Positions 10,901-18,425 of a DNA stretch of 64,000 nt are shown here, piece after piece. The stretch spans positions 95,413 to 159,412 of IMG/VR virus record IMGVR_UViG_3300025728_000008. One strand, written 5' to 3'. Below the pieces are notes generated by a model. It did no database searches, had not been told where the DNA came from, and saw only the letters and a list, made by a program, of their open reading frames with translations. Source of the stretch: a virus. Every line of letters starts with the position of its first letter. Positions within the stretch are counted from its first letter, which is position 1. The position numbers were made by a program, and so were the translations under genes.

Positions 10901-13900
10901 CAACTGCTCAAACATTCATGGAAAGTGTTCAAGGAATGTCGAAACAGACAGGAACAAGTGCTCAAGAAATCCAAGGTCACGTTACTACTATTGGCAATGC
11001 AGGTAATGCATTAGACCAATACAAACTAGCAGTAGACAACGTTAAAGCATCTCTAAGTGGATTTGCAACAGAAGTTACAGGAACAGCTACAGGATTAAGT
11101 CAATTCGGAATGGCATTTGCAGGTGCAGGAACAGCTATGAGTGGATTCCAAACATCAATGAGTGGTGTTAGAGGTGAAATGTCTAACGTTGTATCTCAAG
11201 CAAGCGGAACAGCGCAAAGCTTACAAAGCATCGGAGATTCAATGTCAAGTGCAGGTAATAGTGCAAGTGGCTTTGTAGGAGCGATGAATGGCGTTGGTGC
11301 ATCATGTTCACTAGCATCTCAATCTATGGCAAACATGGGTTCTGCAAGTGCAACAGCATCAAGTGGATTAGCAAGTGCAACACAGGCTTCTAATGCAAGC
11401 GCTCAAGCATCTCAAAACAATGCGAACGCTAAACAAAATGAAGCATCAGCTTCACAAACATCAGCTACAGCATCATTCAATGTAGCAAATGCAAAACAAT
11501 CAGAAGCATCAGCAATTATGAGTGCAATCAGTGCTACACAAAGTATGTCTCAAGCATACTCTGCAATGGCACAAGCAGGAATCAGTTCTATTTCTGCTAT
11601 CATGAATGCAGTTAGAGCTTATGTAACATCAGTATTAGCTATGGGTACATCTACAATGGCAACTGGTATGCTTGTTCGTGGAGCATTCAGTGGAATGGTC
11701 GGAGCAGTTGTAGGTGGAACAGGAGCAATGGTAAGCGCTCATGGTTCACAAGCTAGTGCATTAAACAGAGTTAAAGATTCTGCTAACCAAGCAAAATCTG
11801 CTGTACAATCTTTAAATAGTACAGTATCGGGTGCAATGACAAACTTAAATAACTATATTGCAAAAGCTCAACAGGCTTCAAACGTACAAGTTAAAGCACC
11901 AACATTACCAACTTTACCAACAGGTGCATCATGGAATATGTCAAGCATCACAAACGTTGAAACTGACAGTGGTGTAGCAGGAGCTATCGCTAACTTTGGT
12001 TCACAAGTATCTAGTGCAATGGGAACATTCAGTGCTAGTAGCGGAGAATCTGGTTCAGCAGGTGGAGATGGAGGTACTTCTGGTACAGTCCAACCATCTA
12101 TCTATAGTGGGTTAAATTCTTATGGTGAAATGAGTGTCTTCAAGGCATCAGCAGATGAGAGTGAGAAACTAGCAGATGCAACACCTTGGAGTACGTATGA
12201 CAGAAGCATGAAAGAACTTGATGTAGTCATTAAGCATATGGAAGCTAAAATGAAGTCTATGAACAAAAACACAGCAGAATATCGCAAAATGATGAACGAT
12301 ATCTATCAAGTTGAAATTAAACGTTGGACACTTCTAAATCACGACTTGTACGATAAAGAACGTAGAAACGAACAAATCAAGCGTGAACTTGACGGTCTTA
12401 AAAACATCAACAGTCATACAAAAGAACAACGTGAACAGTATAATAAATTATGGTCAGAATATGAAAGCAACCTAAGTTCAATCACTTCAATGAGAGCTGA
12501 ATGGCAAGAGTTCCTAGACAATTGGGAAGAACGTTATGCTGACATTTTAAGACAACACGTAGAAGCAATTGTTGAAGCTTATACAAAAGGGTTAGAAGAA
12601 ATCAAAGCGAAAGTGGACGATATCGACTTTGCAATCTCAGTTGCAGAATTGACAGACCCAGAAAACATGACAAAGATGATGAATCTTTATATTGATAAAG
12701 CAAACCAATTGAAACAAGAGCGTAAGAAAATCGAAGACCAACAACGTGATTTAACTCTAAAGCTTTACGAAGCAGAAGATAAATTTGGTAAAGATAGTAA
12801 AGTTGCAAATGAAATCAGAACAGAGATTGATAAAGTAAAAGAAGCTTGGGAAGATTCAACATTAGCAGTATTACAAGCTGAAAAAGAAATCAAAGATACT
12901 CGTGCAAAAGTAGCGGACGGTGGCATTGACCAACTTAAAAACTACTATAAGAACATGAAAGATATGGCAATAGATGCAATTGATAAAGAACAAGACAACT
13001 TGAAAAAAGCTCACGATGCGAAGATGAAATTATACGACAAAGAAATCGAAAAGATTAATGGAGTATATGATGCTAAGTTAAAACAAATGGACACAGAAAA
13101 AGAGGAAGCAAATTACCAAGAAGAACTTGGAGATAAGAACAAAAAACGTGCAGAATTACAGAATAAAATCAGTATTTTATCCAAGGATAATTCGTTATCT
13201 GGTAAGAAAAAACTAGCAGATGCTCAAAAAGAACTTCAAGAAATGGATAAAGAGATTGAGAAGTTCCAAAAAGAACGTGCTGACGAATTAATGCGACAAG
13301 CATTAGAAGACCAAAAAGCACAACAAATTAAAGAAATCGAAGATAAGAAACAAGCAGAAACAGATGTTCTAGATAAGAAAGTTGAAGACTTAGATAAAGA
13401 GAAAGAAAACGTTACTAAGAAATACGATGACCTTATTGATAACGAGAAACGTTGGGCAGATATGCGTGACCAATTCATCCAAGGAAACTTCCAAACATTA
13501 AACGATGAATTACAAAAAATGCAGAAACAAATCAGCAACATGCAAAACGGAATCTTTGATGGATTAACACCAAGCTTTGGTGGGTTCTCAGATGAGACTA
13601 AGAAACAAGTACAAGATGCTAATGACCTATTAGCTGACAACATGAACTTTAACTTACAAGACCCTAAGAGTGATGTAGAAGAGTTAATTAAGTCTAAAGG
13701 ATATCAAACATTCGAGAGCGAAGTAGTTCGCCCAGATGACCCTGCTAGACCTATGAAACCTGCTCCAGAACCACAACCACCAAGCAAACCGCAACCACCT
13801 ATACCACCTGCTCAAATGCCTACTAAGGGTAACGTAACTGGTGTAACATCAGATAGCTATCTGAATATCCGTAACGCTCCAAACCTACAAGGTCAAGTTG

Positions 13901-14343
13901 TAAGACGTATCCTTAATGGTGCAAACGTTCAAATCTTAGGAGAAGATGGAGATTGGTGGAAAGTTAAATTTGCTAACTCTAGAGGAACAACACAAGGGTA
14001 TGCAAATAAGAAATATATTAAAGCATTTGATACTGGTGGTTACACTGGTGATAATGTACCAAAAGAAGGAGCGTTAGCCTTACTTCACCAAAAAGAACAG
14101 GTTCTAAACAAAGAAGATACAAAGAACGTATTCAACACGGTTAAACTGGTAGACAAGATTAAATCATACTTACCAAACATGACAGCTAACAATTTAGCAG
14201 GACAATTTGCAAGTCAAGGTTCTGTAAACGTGAATAACACTTACGAGTTAATAGTTAACATCGACAACATGAGTGGTTCTAAGAAAGATGTAGATAACGT
14301 AACAAGTAAGATTTTAGATGGATTGAAGAAGTTAGGGAAGTAA
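4999..14343 (+). CDS. Tape measure protein
   Basis: This 3114-residue protein sets tail length. It starts at TTG 4999 with AAAGGAG 9 nt upstream. Residues 1-600 are coiled-coil. A TP901-type tape measure domain spans about 635-970. Hydrophobic segments lie near residues 980-1010 and 1070-1095. Four degenerate 40-residue repeats begin at nucleotide 10255. A Ser/Ala/Gly-rich region spans about 2030-2360 and a charged coiled-coil about 2390-2870. A Pro-rich linker, an SH3b domain (about 2948-3008) and the C-terminal motif FDTGGYTGDNVP...LALLHQKEQVLNKEDT complete it. At the usual 1.5 angstrom per residue the tail would be about 460-470 nm. The SH3b domain may contact cell wall when the protein is released. 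Confidence 0.93.
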   Translation: MAGSNDLNISLKAQVVKLKVELDAKGSKLPQQVNNISKMLSNNPVKLKVKLEAKLGDLTKQMKSISTSLQSKPMKMKVELDVAGSATHIKKQMQDIYKTVDDFNKKYGAQVKKMNQQINQASKSQGKAQSNISTNAPIGNFNNIKQYTDQIKKAQAILNGKFGDGIFKATQFKDAKGNLTGFVAELQKATGVIEKLKYSWNSKSQAFEVINRQTIDNTNKGAQQIQNTLKQLKNEINNLGKGTDKSSLFNDLSKIKKALSEDGGRNFTKQMVTDLQSAIKAEQQLAQSAKARNVALAQEAKLVADLKRLRGTALTATKKQDTDFKNEFSKLIQQANKVSKTEDPAKAVKDIRLASQALVNDQNKVIAKERETQAVLKETIKLRQQLKEVLRSMPSDDASNKLKRQMVTEAITATQQIKTYEQLANAKKNLQNISNKQWMDNDQNRAKSLIESLKSVQRQFEAIGKTPAKLTQFMGVIDQRATQKLSQNTQDIRNALTTYQRMLADENRKIKAREKEIRLGQDITAKFGGGDSAKFKNMQQQIFGDGTLTSRAIKDLQNYIGTVERAKVASISFGRDGIDQMGNRVKQMSVMFQGQGEHVRKVTYAMTEGSNRIRQTSDEMVRNLNRNLSAWEKFKVMMSSAPVWMISQQAMMAPIQGLQGMVQEILKVDQALTELRRVASPTQNIDILFGNAVEMSGKLGNNIHDIMKGMNEFARTFGDFNERQLTAITETATLMSNVSDLSVEESQKSLVGTMNAFNIEAEDSIRIVDALNEVDNNYAISTKQLAEGLQKSASAGKTFGVGLEENIGHITAIGAVTMESGNIIGNSLKTIYSRMTTMKDSEATLRSVGIAMNTIGENGVKNVKPVANIIDELGKKWFLLSDAERQNIAVKLAGRHQLTRFLAMMNNYDMAVKATATAYKSQGSAMRENEKYMQSFESKINKLKNGFTEMSLAMGKAFLSGGMEMAISGLAGIAKGVTTVTQSFGALSTIGLVIGAVMTKMGAFSNMFGRIGATVGVFKQGMREVTVASNGTATAMEKFKGGMNGVITTSTGGATAFGAMSKAVKGFALSLGSMLGMGAIFFAIGAGVEYLIGKYQKAKQEQQELQKRINDQVQAYRKSSDGLEGLIKQYEAFEKAGDSIKKGTREYDEFMIVQSKLAQAMPNMVREIDAQGQAHMRTSKELREHVKNTKELSELQAKATNSAFKKNIEDEAKALSKLVEEEKKIKKERDEYKKGAVDWKAGTGESEEDRLKKTEQYNMKIAQWNQKVYEQTQKSTKLIQDQARAYLEAEGYMSKLGAGAQGVVDTFAKMNSDSIQALVKKGAPQKEIQAMMSSITRDSQEVGKVWAGAFDKMAQGINRGTVEGQRAIDKIKADLGSIGKAIPEDLFKLDKNNSIDDVKRNLEGLIDIGQKVKSANGGTWQSLAQEAQKYGLSARDAEQFVTKLGTQSQNAEIKAKALENSANGIGTAMDAGTEGINGQTDALKDYEEAILGAIDAQKELFGYKNEELGQMKGHLEAMKTAQLLYGENAKGTQLWAESGEKLSQFLGISKEQVTGNVDGLLETVKIMGDLGIKYDENGQAVLNWGDATEGQISKFKENVQKMGLDVDFLTGKTREAGRGIKETGDATGQAGALFNEAGQRVNQAGQLINEAGQRIDSAGNIINEAGDKVSQGGEKMGQAGEKVQPFIDKIQELADKSGKSGQEIVEGLQKVNLADFSQVQAKGNELGLTMDTVVEYAKKAGAITPEEMAKIGNSGEKLTLLEQKMKDLGFDEFTGKSSETAGKVEGDMNRIGNAGQPLSLLEQKMKDLGFDEASNKSSETATKVEGDMNRIANSGAPLSILETKMRNLGFDEMTSESEQAKVKFSGDMTAIGQSGNLLNPLGQATGQVGQKLIDMNTEVGRTSSGFQNGMAQIGNSGGSLAPLKENVAQLGTAMSETKGTVETNVSGINTSFSTLGQGLDTGAGRWKTTAQTFMESVQGMSKQTGTSAQEIQGHVTTIGNAGNALDQYKLAVDNVKASLSGFATEVTGTATGLSQFGMAFAGAGTAMSGFQTSMSGVRGEMSNVVSQASGTAQSLQSIGDSMSSAGNSASGFVGAMNGVGASCSLASQSMANMGSASATASSGLASATQASNASAQASQNNANAKQNEASASQTSATASFNVANAKQSEASAIMSAISATQSMSQAYSAMAQAGISSISAIMNAVRAYVTSVLAMGTSTMATGMLVRGAFSGMVGAVVGGTGAMVSAHGSQASALNRVKDSANQAKSAVQSLNSTVSGAMTNLNNYIAKAQQASNVQVKAPTLPTLPTGASWNMSSITNVETDSGVAGAIANFGSQVSSAMGTFSASSGESGSAGGDGGTSGTVQPSIYSGLNSYGEMSVFKASADESEKLADATPWSTYDRSMKELDVVIKHMEAKMKSMNKNTAEYRKMMNDIYQVEIKRWTLLNHDLYDKERRNEQIKRELDGLKNINSHTKEQREQYNKLWSEYESNLSSITSMRAEWQEFLDNWEERYADILRQHVEAIVEAYTKGLEEIKAKVDDIDFAISVAELTDPENMTKMMNLYIDKANQLKQERKKIEDQQRDLTLKLYEAEDKFGKDSKVANEIRTEIDKVKEAWEDSTLAVLQAEKEIKDTRAKVADGGIDQLKNYYKNMKDMAIDAIDKEQDNLKKAHDAKMKLYDKEIEKINGVYDAKLKQMDTEKEEANYQEELGDKNKKRAELQNKISILSKDNSLSGKKKLADAQKELQEMDKEIEKFQKERADELMRQALEDQKAQQIKEIEDKKQAETDVLDKKVEDLDKEKENVTKKYDDLIDNEKRWADMRDQFIQGNFQTLNDELQKMQKQISNMQNGIFDGLTPSFGGFSDETKKQVQDANDLLADNMNFNLQDPKSDVEELIKSKGYQTFESEVVRPDDPARPMKPAPEPQPPSKPQPPIPPAQMPTKGNVTGVTSDSYLNIRNAPNLQGQVVRRILNGANVQILGEDGDWWKVKFANSRGTTQGYANKKYIKAFDTGGYTGDNVPKEGALALLHQKEQVLNKEDTKNVFNTVKLVDKIKSYLPNMTANNLAGQFASQGSVNVNNTYELIVNIDNMSGSKKDVDNVTSKILDGLKKLGK
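10255..10614 (+). repeat. Tandem 120-bp repeats in tape measure gene
   Basis: Three in-frame 120-bp units (10255-10374, 10375-10494, 10495-10614) each encode a 40-residue segment built around LLEQKMKDLGFDE and GDMNRIG. A fourth, diverged unit of about 42 residues follows to 10740. The first two units are closest to each other. Just before them (about 9900-10035) is a shorter Gly/Ala repeat of the NEAGQ type. Repeat duplication of this kind changes tail length in fixed steps. Confidence 0.85.
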
Positions 14344-14383
14344 TTCCCTTCTTCTCTTTCCTATTTTTTTAGGAGTGAAAAGG

Positions 14384-15154
14384 ATGCCAACTATTAAAGA
14401 GAAAGTTCATTTTAGTTTTAATGGGGTTTCATCTAGAACGCATAAAGTAATGCATGTAGTTTTAGATTCTGGAATGTATGAAGAACAGTTCGTGGCTTCA
14501 AGGGAAGTAAATGAGACTAAAGTTAGAGGTAGCGGAAAGCCATTGCTTCATGGTATAGAAGATAATCCTTTAAATTTTGAAATGATTATCGCTGTTGATG
14601 GTAAATACACTGAACAACAAATCAGTGATATCATCAGATGGTTGTGGACTGATACTTATAAACCATTATATTTTGAAGGTAAAGAAAACAAGATATATTA
14701 TTGCACACCTGTTGATGATTCAAGTATTGCACATAACGGTTTAAGTCAAGGTTACTTTACAGTCAATATGAGATGTGATTCATCTTATATTTATTCTCCA
14801 ACTACTACAACTGCTATGACAACTGTTACTAGTACACCACAAACTATTACAATTAATAATGATGGTCATTTCGATATTTATCCAGAAATTTCAATTAAGA
14901 AAACTGGTGCAGGAACAGTTACATTAGAATTTTTAGATGATGGTGGAAATATATTTGAAGTTAGAGATTTAACAAACTTAGAAGATATATATGTCAATTG
15001 TGAGAAAGAGCAAATTCAAACAGATATAATTGGTGTATATAGATATGATAAAGTTATAGGTCATTATCCAAAATTAGTATATGGGCAAAATAGAATCAAA
15101 GTTACAGGTGCTTGTCAAATTCAGTTCAGATATACAATTAGATATAGATTCTAA
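14384..15154 (+). CDS. Distal tail protein (Dit)
   Basis: This 256-residue protein resembles the siphovirus distal tail family (SPP1 gp19.1/Dit type, PF05709). Its N-terminus reads KVHFSFNGVSSRTHKVMHVVL, and the domain forms the hexameric hub joining the tail tube to the tip. The middle (about residues 130-145) is Thr-rich before a galectin-like C-terminal domain. ATG 14384 is the start because AGGAG (14371-14375) lies 8 nt before it and overlaps the alternative GTG 14375. It sits directly after the tape measure gene, as expected. Confidence 0.8.
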   Translation: MPTIKEKVHFSFNGVSSRTHKVMHVVLDSGMYEEQFVASREVNETKVRGSGKPLLHGIEDNPLNFEMIIAVDGKYTEQQISDIIRWLWTDTYKPLYFEGKENKIYYCTPVDDSSIAHNGLSQGYFTVNMRCDSSYIYSPTTTTAMTTVTSTPQTITINNDGHFDIYPEISIKKTGAGTVTLEFLDDGGNIFEVRDLTNLEDIYVNCEKEQIQTDIIGVYRYDKVIGHYPKLVYGQNRIKVTGACQIQFRYTIRYRF

Positions 15155-15180
15155 AATTCCCAGATAATGTATTATATTAT

Positions 15181-15209
15181 TTGACAAAAACAAATAATAA
15201 TGATATAAT
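15181..15209 (+). promoter_or_regulatory. Consensus phage promoter before tail peptidase
   Basis: TTGACA (15181-15186), a 17-nt A-rich spacer ending TAATGA and TATAAT (15204-15209) make a perfect sigma-A promoter with extended -10. This is one of only two family members found among the + strand structural genes. Confidence 0.92.
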
Positions 15210-15232
15210 TAAATTTATGTAAGGTGATATTT

Positions 15233-15718
15233 ATGATTGGAAATTTAGTATTTTTTAAACAAACAAATTCTTTCATATCTAGATTAATTGCCAAAGTTAC
15301 TAAAAGTGAATTTACTCATGTCGGCTTAATTGTCGGACATGACGAAACAACAGGAGTCTTAACAATAATCGAGTCTAATAGATTTATAAGAACAAGGGTT
15401 GCAAGATTACAGTTAAATGAAAGACATGTCATTTATACTATTGGAGAACAACCAAAAGAAGTCGTAGATAAGATTGTCAAATTTGCTTATAAAAACTTAG
15501 GTAAAAGATATGATTATTTACAACTTTTAGGATTATTCATATCCTTATCTTTTGAGAGAAAGAGAAATATTTACTTCAACAGTAAGAACAAATTAATATG
15601 TTCAGAGCTTGTTGATTTAGCTTATTACACTTCTGGTGTAAAGCGCAATACAAATAAAAATTTAGGTAATATAACACCTCAAGAATTATTCGAGGTGTAC
15701 AATTTAAAAGAATTGTAA
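15233..15718 (+). CDS. Papain-like cysteine peptidase/amidase of YiiX type (DUF830)
   Basis: This 161-residue protein resembles the NlpC/P60-related YiiX/DUF830 family. The N-terminal motif IGNLVFFK...FISRLIAKVTKSEFTHVGLIVG holds the predicted catalytic His (THVG), and ICSELVDLAY near residue 120 holds the predicted Cys. Family members cleave amide or thioester bonds in peptidoglycan or lipids. Set between Dit and Tal, it may help wall penetration at the tail tip or modify the host envelope. ATG 15233 is chosen because AAGGTG lies 6 nt before it. The gene has its own consensus promoter, so it may be expressed independently of virion assembly. Confidence 0.75.
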   Translation: MIGNLVFFKQTNSFISRLIAKVTKSEFTHVGLIVGHDETTGVLTIIESNRFIRTRVARLQLNERHVIYTIGEQPKEVVDKIVKFAYKNLGKRYDYLQLLGLFISLSFERKRNIYFNSKNKLICSELVDLAYYTSGVKRNTNKNLGNITPQELFEVYNLKEL

Positions 15719-15734
15719 GAGAGGGGTATAGAGA

Positions 15735-18404
15735 TTGTTTATTGATATTGATTATAGTAAACGAATGCAAGAAGCTAAGTTCCATTTAGCAAAGCCTAAT
15801 CAGAAAGTCATTTCTCATATCTATGAAAAGATGAACGCTGAAATGTCTATCAAATTAGGAAACATCAATGAATTAAGCTTCTCTATTCCTCATTTCATTG
15901 AAGACCAACAACCTAACGCACACGTAGATATGATTAAACAGAAAATGCTTATCCAAGTAACAATGGGAGCATATAAAGAGTTTTACGTTGTAGAAGATAT
16001 TGAAGAAGACGGGGACGATTCTGATATCTTTAACGTTAAGGCTTTTTCTTTAGGTTATGAGTTGAAGGGGAAAGAGGTAAGTGACTATACAGAAGAAGCT
16101 ATAAATTGTACTGACTTGCTAACAAAACTATTAGAAAGAACAGTGTGGAAAATTGATACAGTTGACCCAATGTTCGATGTGATGTTTCGTTCGTTTGATT
16201 CTGGTGCAGATTCAAATGTTTTGGATTGTATTATTCAAGCAGGAGAAACTTTTGGAGCTTTAATTGTATGGGACACTGTTAGAAGAAGAGTATCATTTAA
16301 GGATATGTCCACAAATGGTACGTTTAAAGGTATGACTGTTAACTATGGAAGATTTTTACAGTCAATCAAACGTTCGAGACAATCAGAAGAATTAACAACA
16401 AGATTGTCGATGTATGGTAATGAGGATTTAAGTATTCATAGAGTGAATCCTACTGGTCAACCATATGTAGAAGATTTCAGTTATTTTATGTATCCTTTTG
16501 AAAGGGATGCAAATAAAAATGTTCTTAAAGAATCGTTCTTTATGAGTAATGAATTATGTCATGCGATTCTAAATCAAACAGAGTTAATAGCTTTACATGC
16601 TCCACAAATTAAAAGTATGACAACAGAACAGTTGCAAAAAGAAGCACTATTAATCATAGGAGAAACACAATTAACAGAGTTAGAAGGACAAAAGAAAACT
16701 ATTGAAGGATTACTAGATACAGCAAAAGCGACAGAAAATGCTAGTCTAATCAGTCAAAGACAAGTAGAGCTACATAATAAGAATGCAGAAATCACTGCAA
16801 AGAAACAAGCAAATGATATTATTGTCAACAATATTAACTCATTAAAATCTCAAATTGAAACAAAGCAAAATGAGATTATCACAGGTAGTGGATTCACTCC
16901 TGCTCTTATGGATGAATTAAATTTATTCATAATTGAAAAAAAATGGGTAGATGACAAATACATAAACGATGAAGAATTATATGCAGATGGTCTCAAGAAG
17001 TTCCAAGAACTAAGAGAGCCAAAAGTAGTATTAGATGTCACAATTGATAACTTACTTGATGTCATTGAAGAACAATATTATTGGGATAAATTGGTATTAG
17101 GTGATTTAATCAAGGTTAAATATCCTCAAATGAAAATAGAGTATATGGCTAAGATTATTGAAATCAAATATAACTTTGAAGAAAGAGAAGCAAGTATTAC
17201 AGTAGCAAACACAAAAGATATTTTGAGTGATACTGATAAACTTGTTCAGCTATTATATAGCAGTTCTAGTGCATCTTCCGTTATTCAAGCAAACAAGTAT
17301 AAATGGGATAAAGTAAATAAAATCGAAGACGTAGTTAGTAATATTGTTACTAGTGAATGGGATGCAACAAAAAACAAAATCATCGCAGGTGTGAATAACT
17401 CTATTGAAATTGGTAATCGTGGAATGATTGTTACAAGTCCAGATAATCCGAATGAAGTAGTAATTATCCAAAGTGGTGTAATTGCCTTATCTCAAGATAA
17501 AGGTGAAACATGGAAAACTGCAATCAAACCAGATGGAATTGTGGCAGAAAGACTTATCGGACAAATCATAGCAGGTGAAAATTTAATTCTCACAAACAGT
17601 GCAGGTACTTTCACATTTGATAAAAATGGAGTCAGAATTGATGCTAGTGCATTCATATTAGAATCTTCAAGTGGGAACTTTGATGGGTCTAAGTTTATTG
17701 AATCATCTAATTTTGTTGATGAATTTAAAGATGACAACATGATTACAGCTTATGAAAAGAAAATGTTAAAGATTGAATGGGATAAGCTTGAAGTAGCTTA
17801 TAACAAAAACACAGAAAAAATTCATCACATTTTCCCGAATGATGGAGAAGGATTACAGTTTGTAATAGATTTTCATACAAGATATACAGAATTGTATGAT
17901 TACTTATTTGTTCAACTTCATGGTTCTAAACCATTGTTAGCATCAGACAATATGACATTCACAACTAGAATAGACAGAAACATGTTCGATGCAAGATGGA
18001 AAAACTATTACAATGTTCAAGACGAACTTCAAAAACAGATTGATATTATGGTAGCTCAGATTGCAAGAGATGCAAAAATAATTTCTGAAAACATTCAGCA
18101 AGATATTGAAGAAGTTAAAAATGATGTAGTTTACAAAATTGAATTTCATTCGTCAAAAGGTTTTACGTTTAGGAACGGTCAAATCGACACAATGATTACC
18201 GCTAAAGTTTGGCGTGGTCAATCAGAGATTACAAATACTGTTCCACAATCTGGATTTATCTGGAAAAAATATGATAAGGATGGAATCCTTGATACAGCTT
18301 GGACAAATGCAAATGTAAATGTCGGAAATGTAATTCACGTTACACATCTTGAGCTTTATCAAAAAGCAATATTCAAGTTGGATATTGATATCCCTACACC
18401 TTAA
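15735..18404 (+). CDS. Tail-associated lysin/endopeptidase-like protein (Tal)
   Basis: This 889-residue protein starts at TTG 15735 after AGAGGGG. The N-terminal half (about residues 1-380) resembles the gp44/gp27-like hub domain of prophage tail endopeptidases (PF06605 type), with strand-rich segments such as FYVVEDIEEDGDDSDIFNVKAFSLGYEL. A coiled-coil insert lies at about 295-385 (ELEGQKKTIEGLL). The C-terminal third contains another helical stretch and a small Ig-like domain (about 800-889). No clear peptidase active site is visible, so it may act only as the tip plug and adaptor for the fibres that follow. Confidence 0.75.
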   Translation: MFIDIDYSKRMQEAKFHLAKPNQKVISHIYEKMNAEMSIKLGNINELSFSIPHFIEDQQPNAHVDMIKQKMLIQVTMGAYKEFYVVEDIEEDGDDSDIFNVKAFSLGYELKGKEVSDYTEEAINCTDLLTKLLERTVWKIDTVDPMFDVMFRSFDSGADSNVLDCIIQAGETFGALIVWDTVRRRVSFKDMSTNGTFKGMTVNYGRFLQSIKRSRQSEELTTRLSMYGNEDLSIHRVNPTGQPYVEDFSYFMYPFERDANKNVLKESFFMSNELCHAILNQTELIALHAPQIKSMTTEQLQKEALLIIGETQLTELEGQKKTIEGLLDTAKATENASLISQRQVELHNKNAEITAKKQANDIIVNNINSLKSQIETKQNEIITGSGFTPALMDELNLFIIEKKWVDDKYINDEELYADGLKKFQELREPKVVLDVTIDNLLDVIEEQYYWDKLVLGDLIKVKYPQMKIEYMAKIIEIKYNFEEREASITVANTKDILSDTDKLVQLLYSSSSASSVIQANKYKWDKVNKIEDVVSNIVTSEWDATKNKIIAGVNNSIEIGNRGMIVTSPDNPNEVVIIQSGVIALSQDKGETWKTAIKPDGIVAERLIGQIIAGENLILTNSAGTFTFDKNGVRIDASAFILESSSGNFDGSKFIESSNFVDEFKDDNMITAYEKKMLKIEWDKLEVAYNKNTEKIHHIFPNDGEGLQFVIDFHTRYTELYDYLFVQLHGSKPLLASDNMTFTTRIDRNMFDARWKNYYNVQDELQKQIDIMVAQIARDAKIISENIQQDIEEVKNDVVYKIEFHSSKGFTFRNGQIDTMITAKVWRGQSEITNTVPQSGFIWKKYDKDGILDTAWTNANVNVGNVIHVTHLELYQKAIFKLDIDIPTP

Positions 18405-18425
18405 AGAGAAAAAGGAATGATTTAA

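Noticed and set aside
14334-14370. Terminator after the tape measure gene.
   Set aside because: The AGGGAA/TTCCCT stem is short and the T-run starts about 15 nt after it, near the Dit ribosome binding site.
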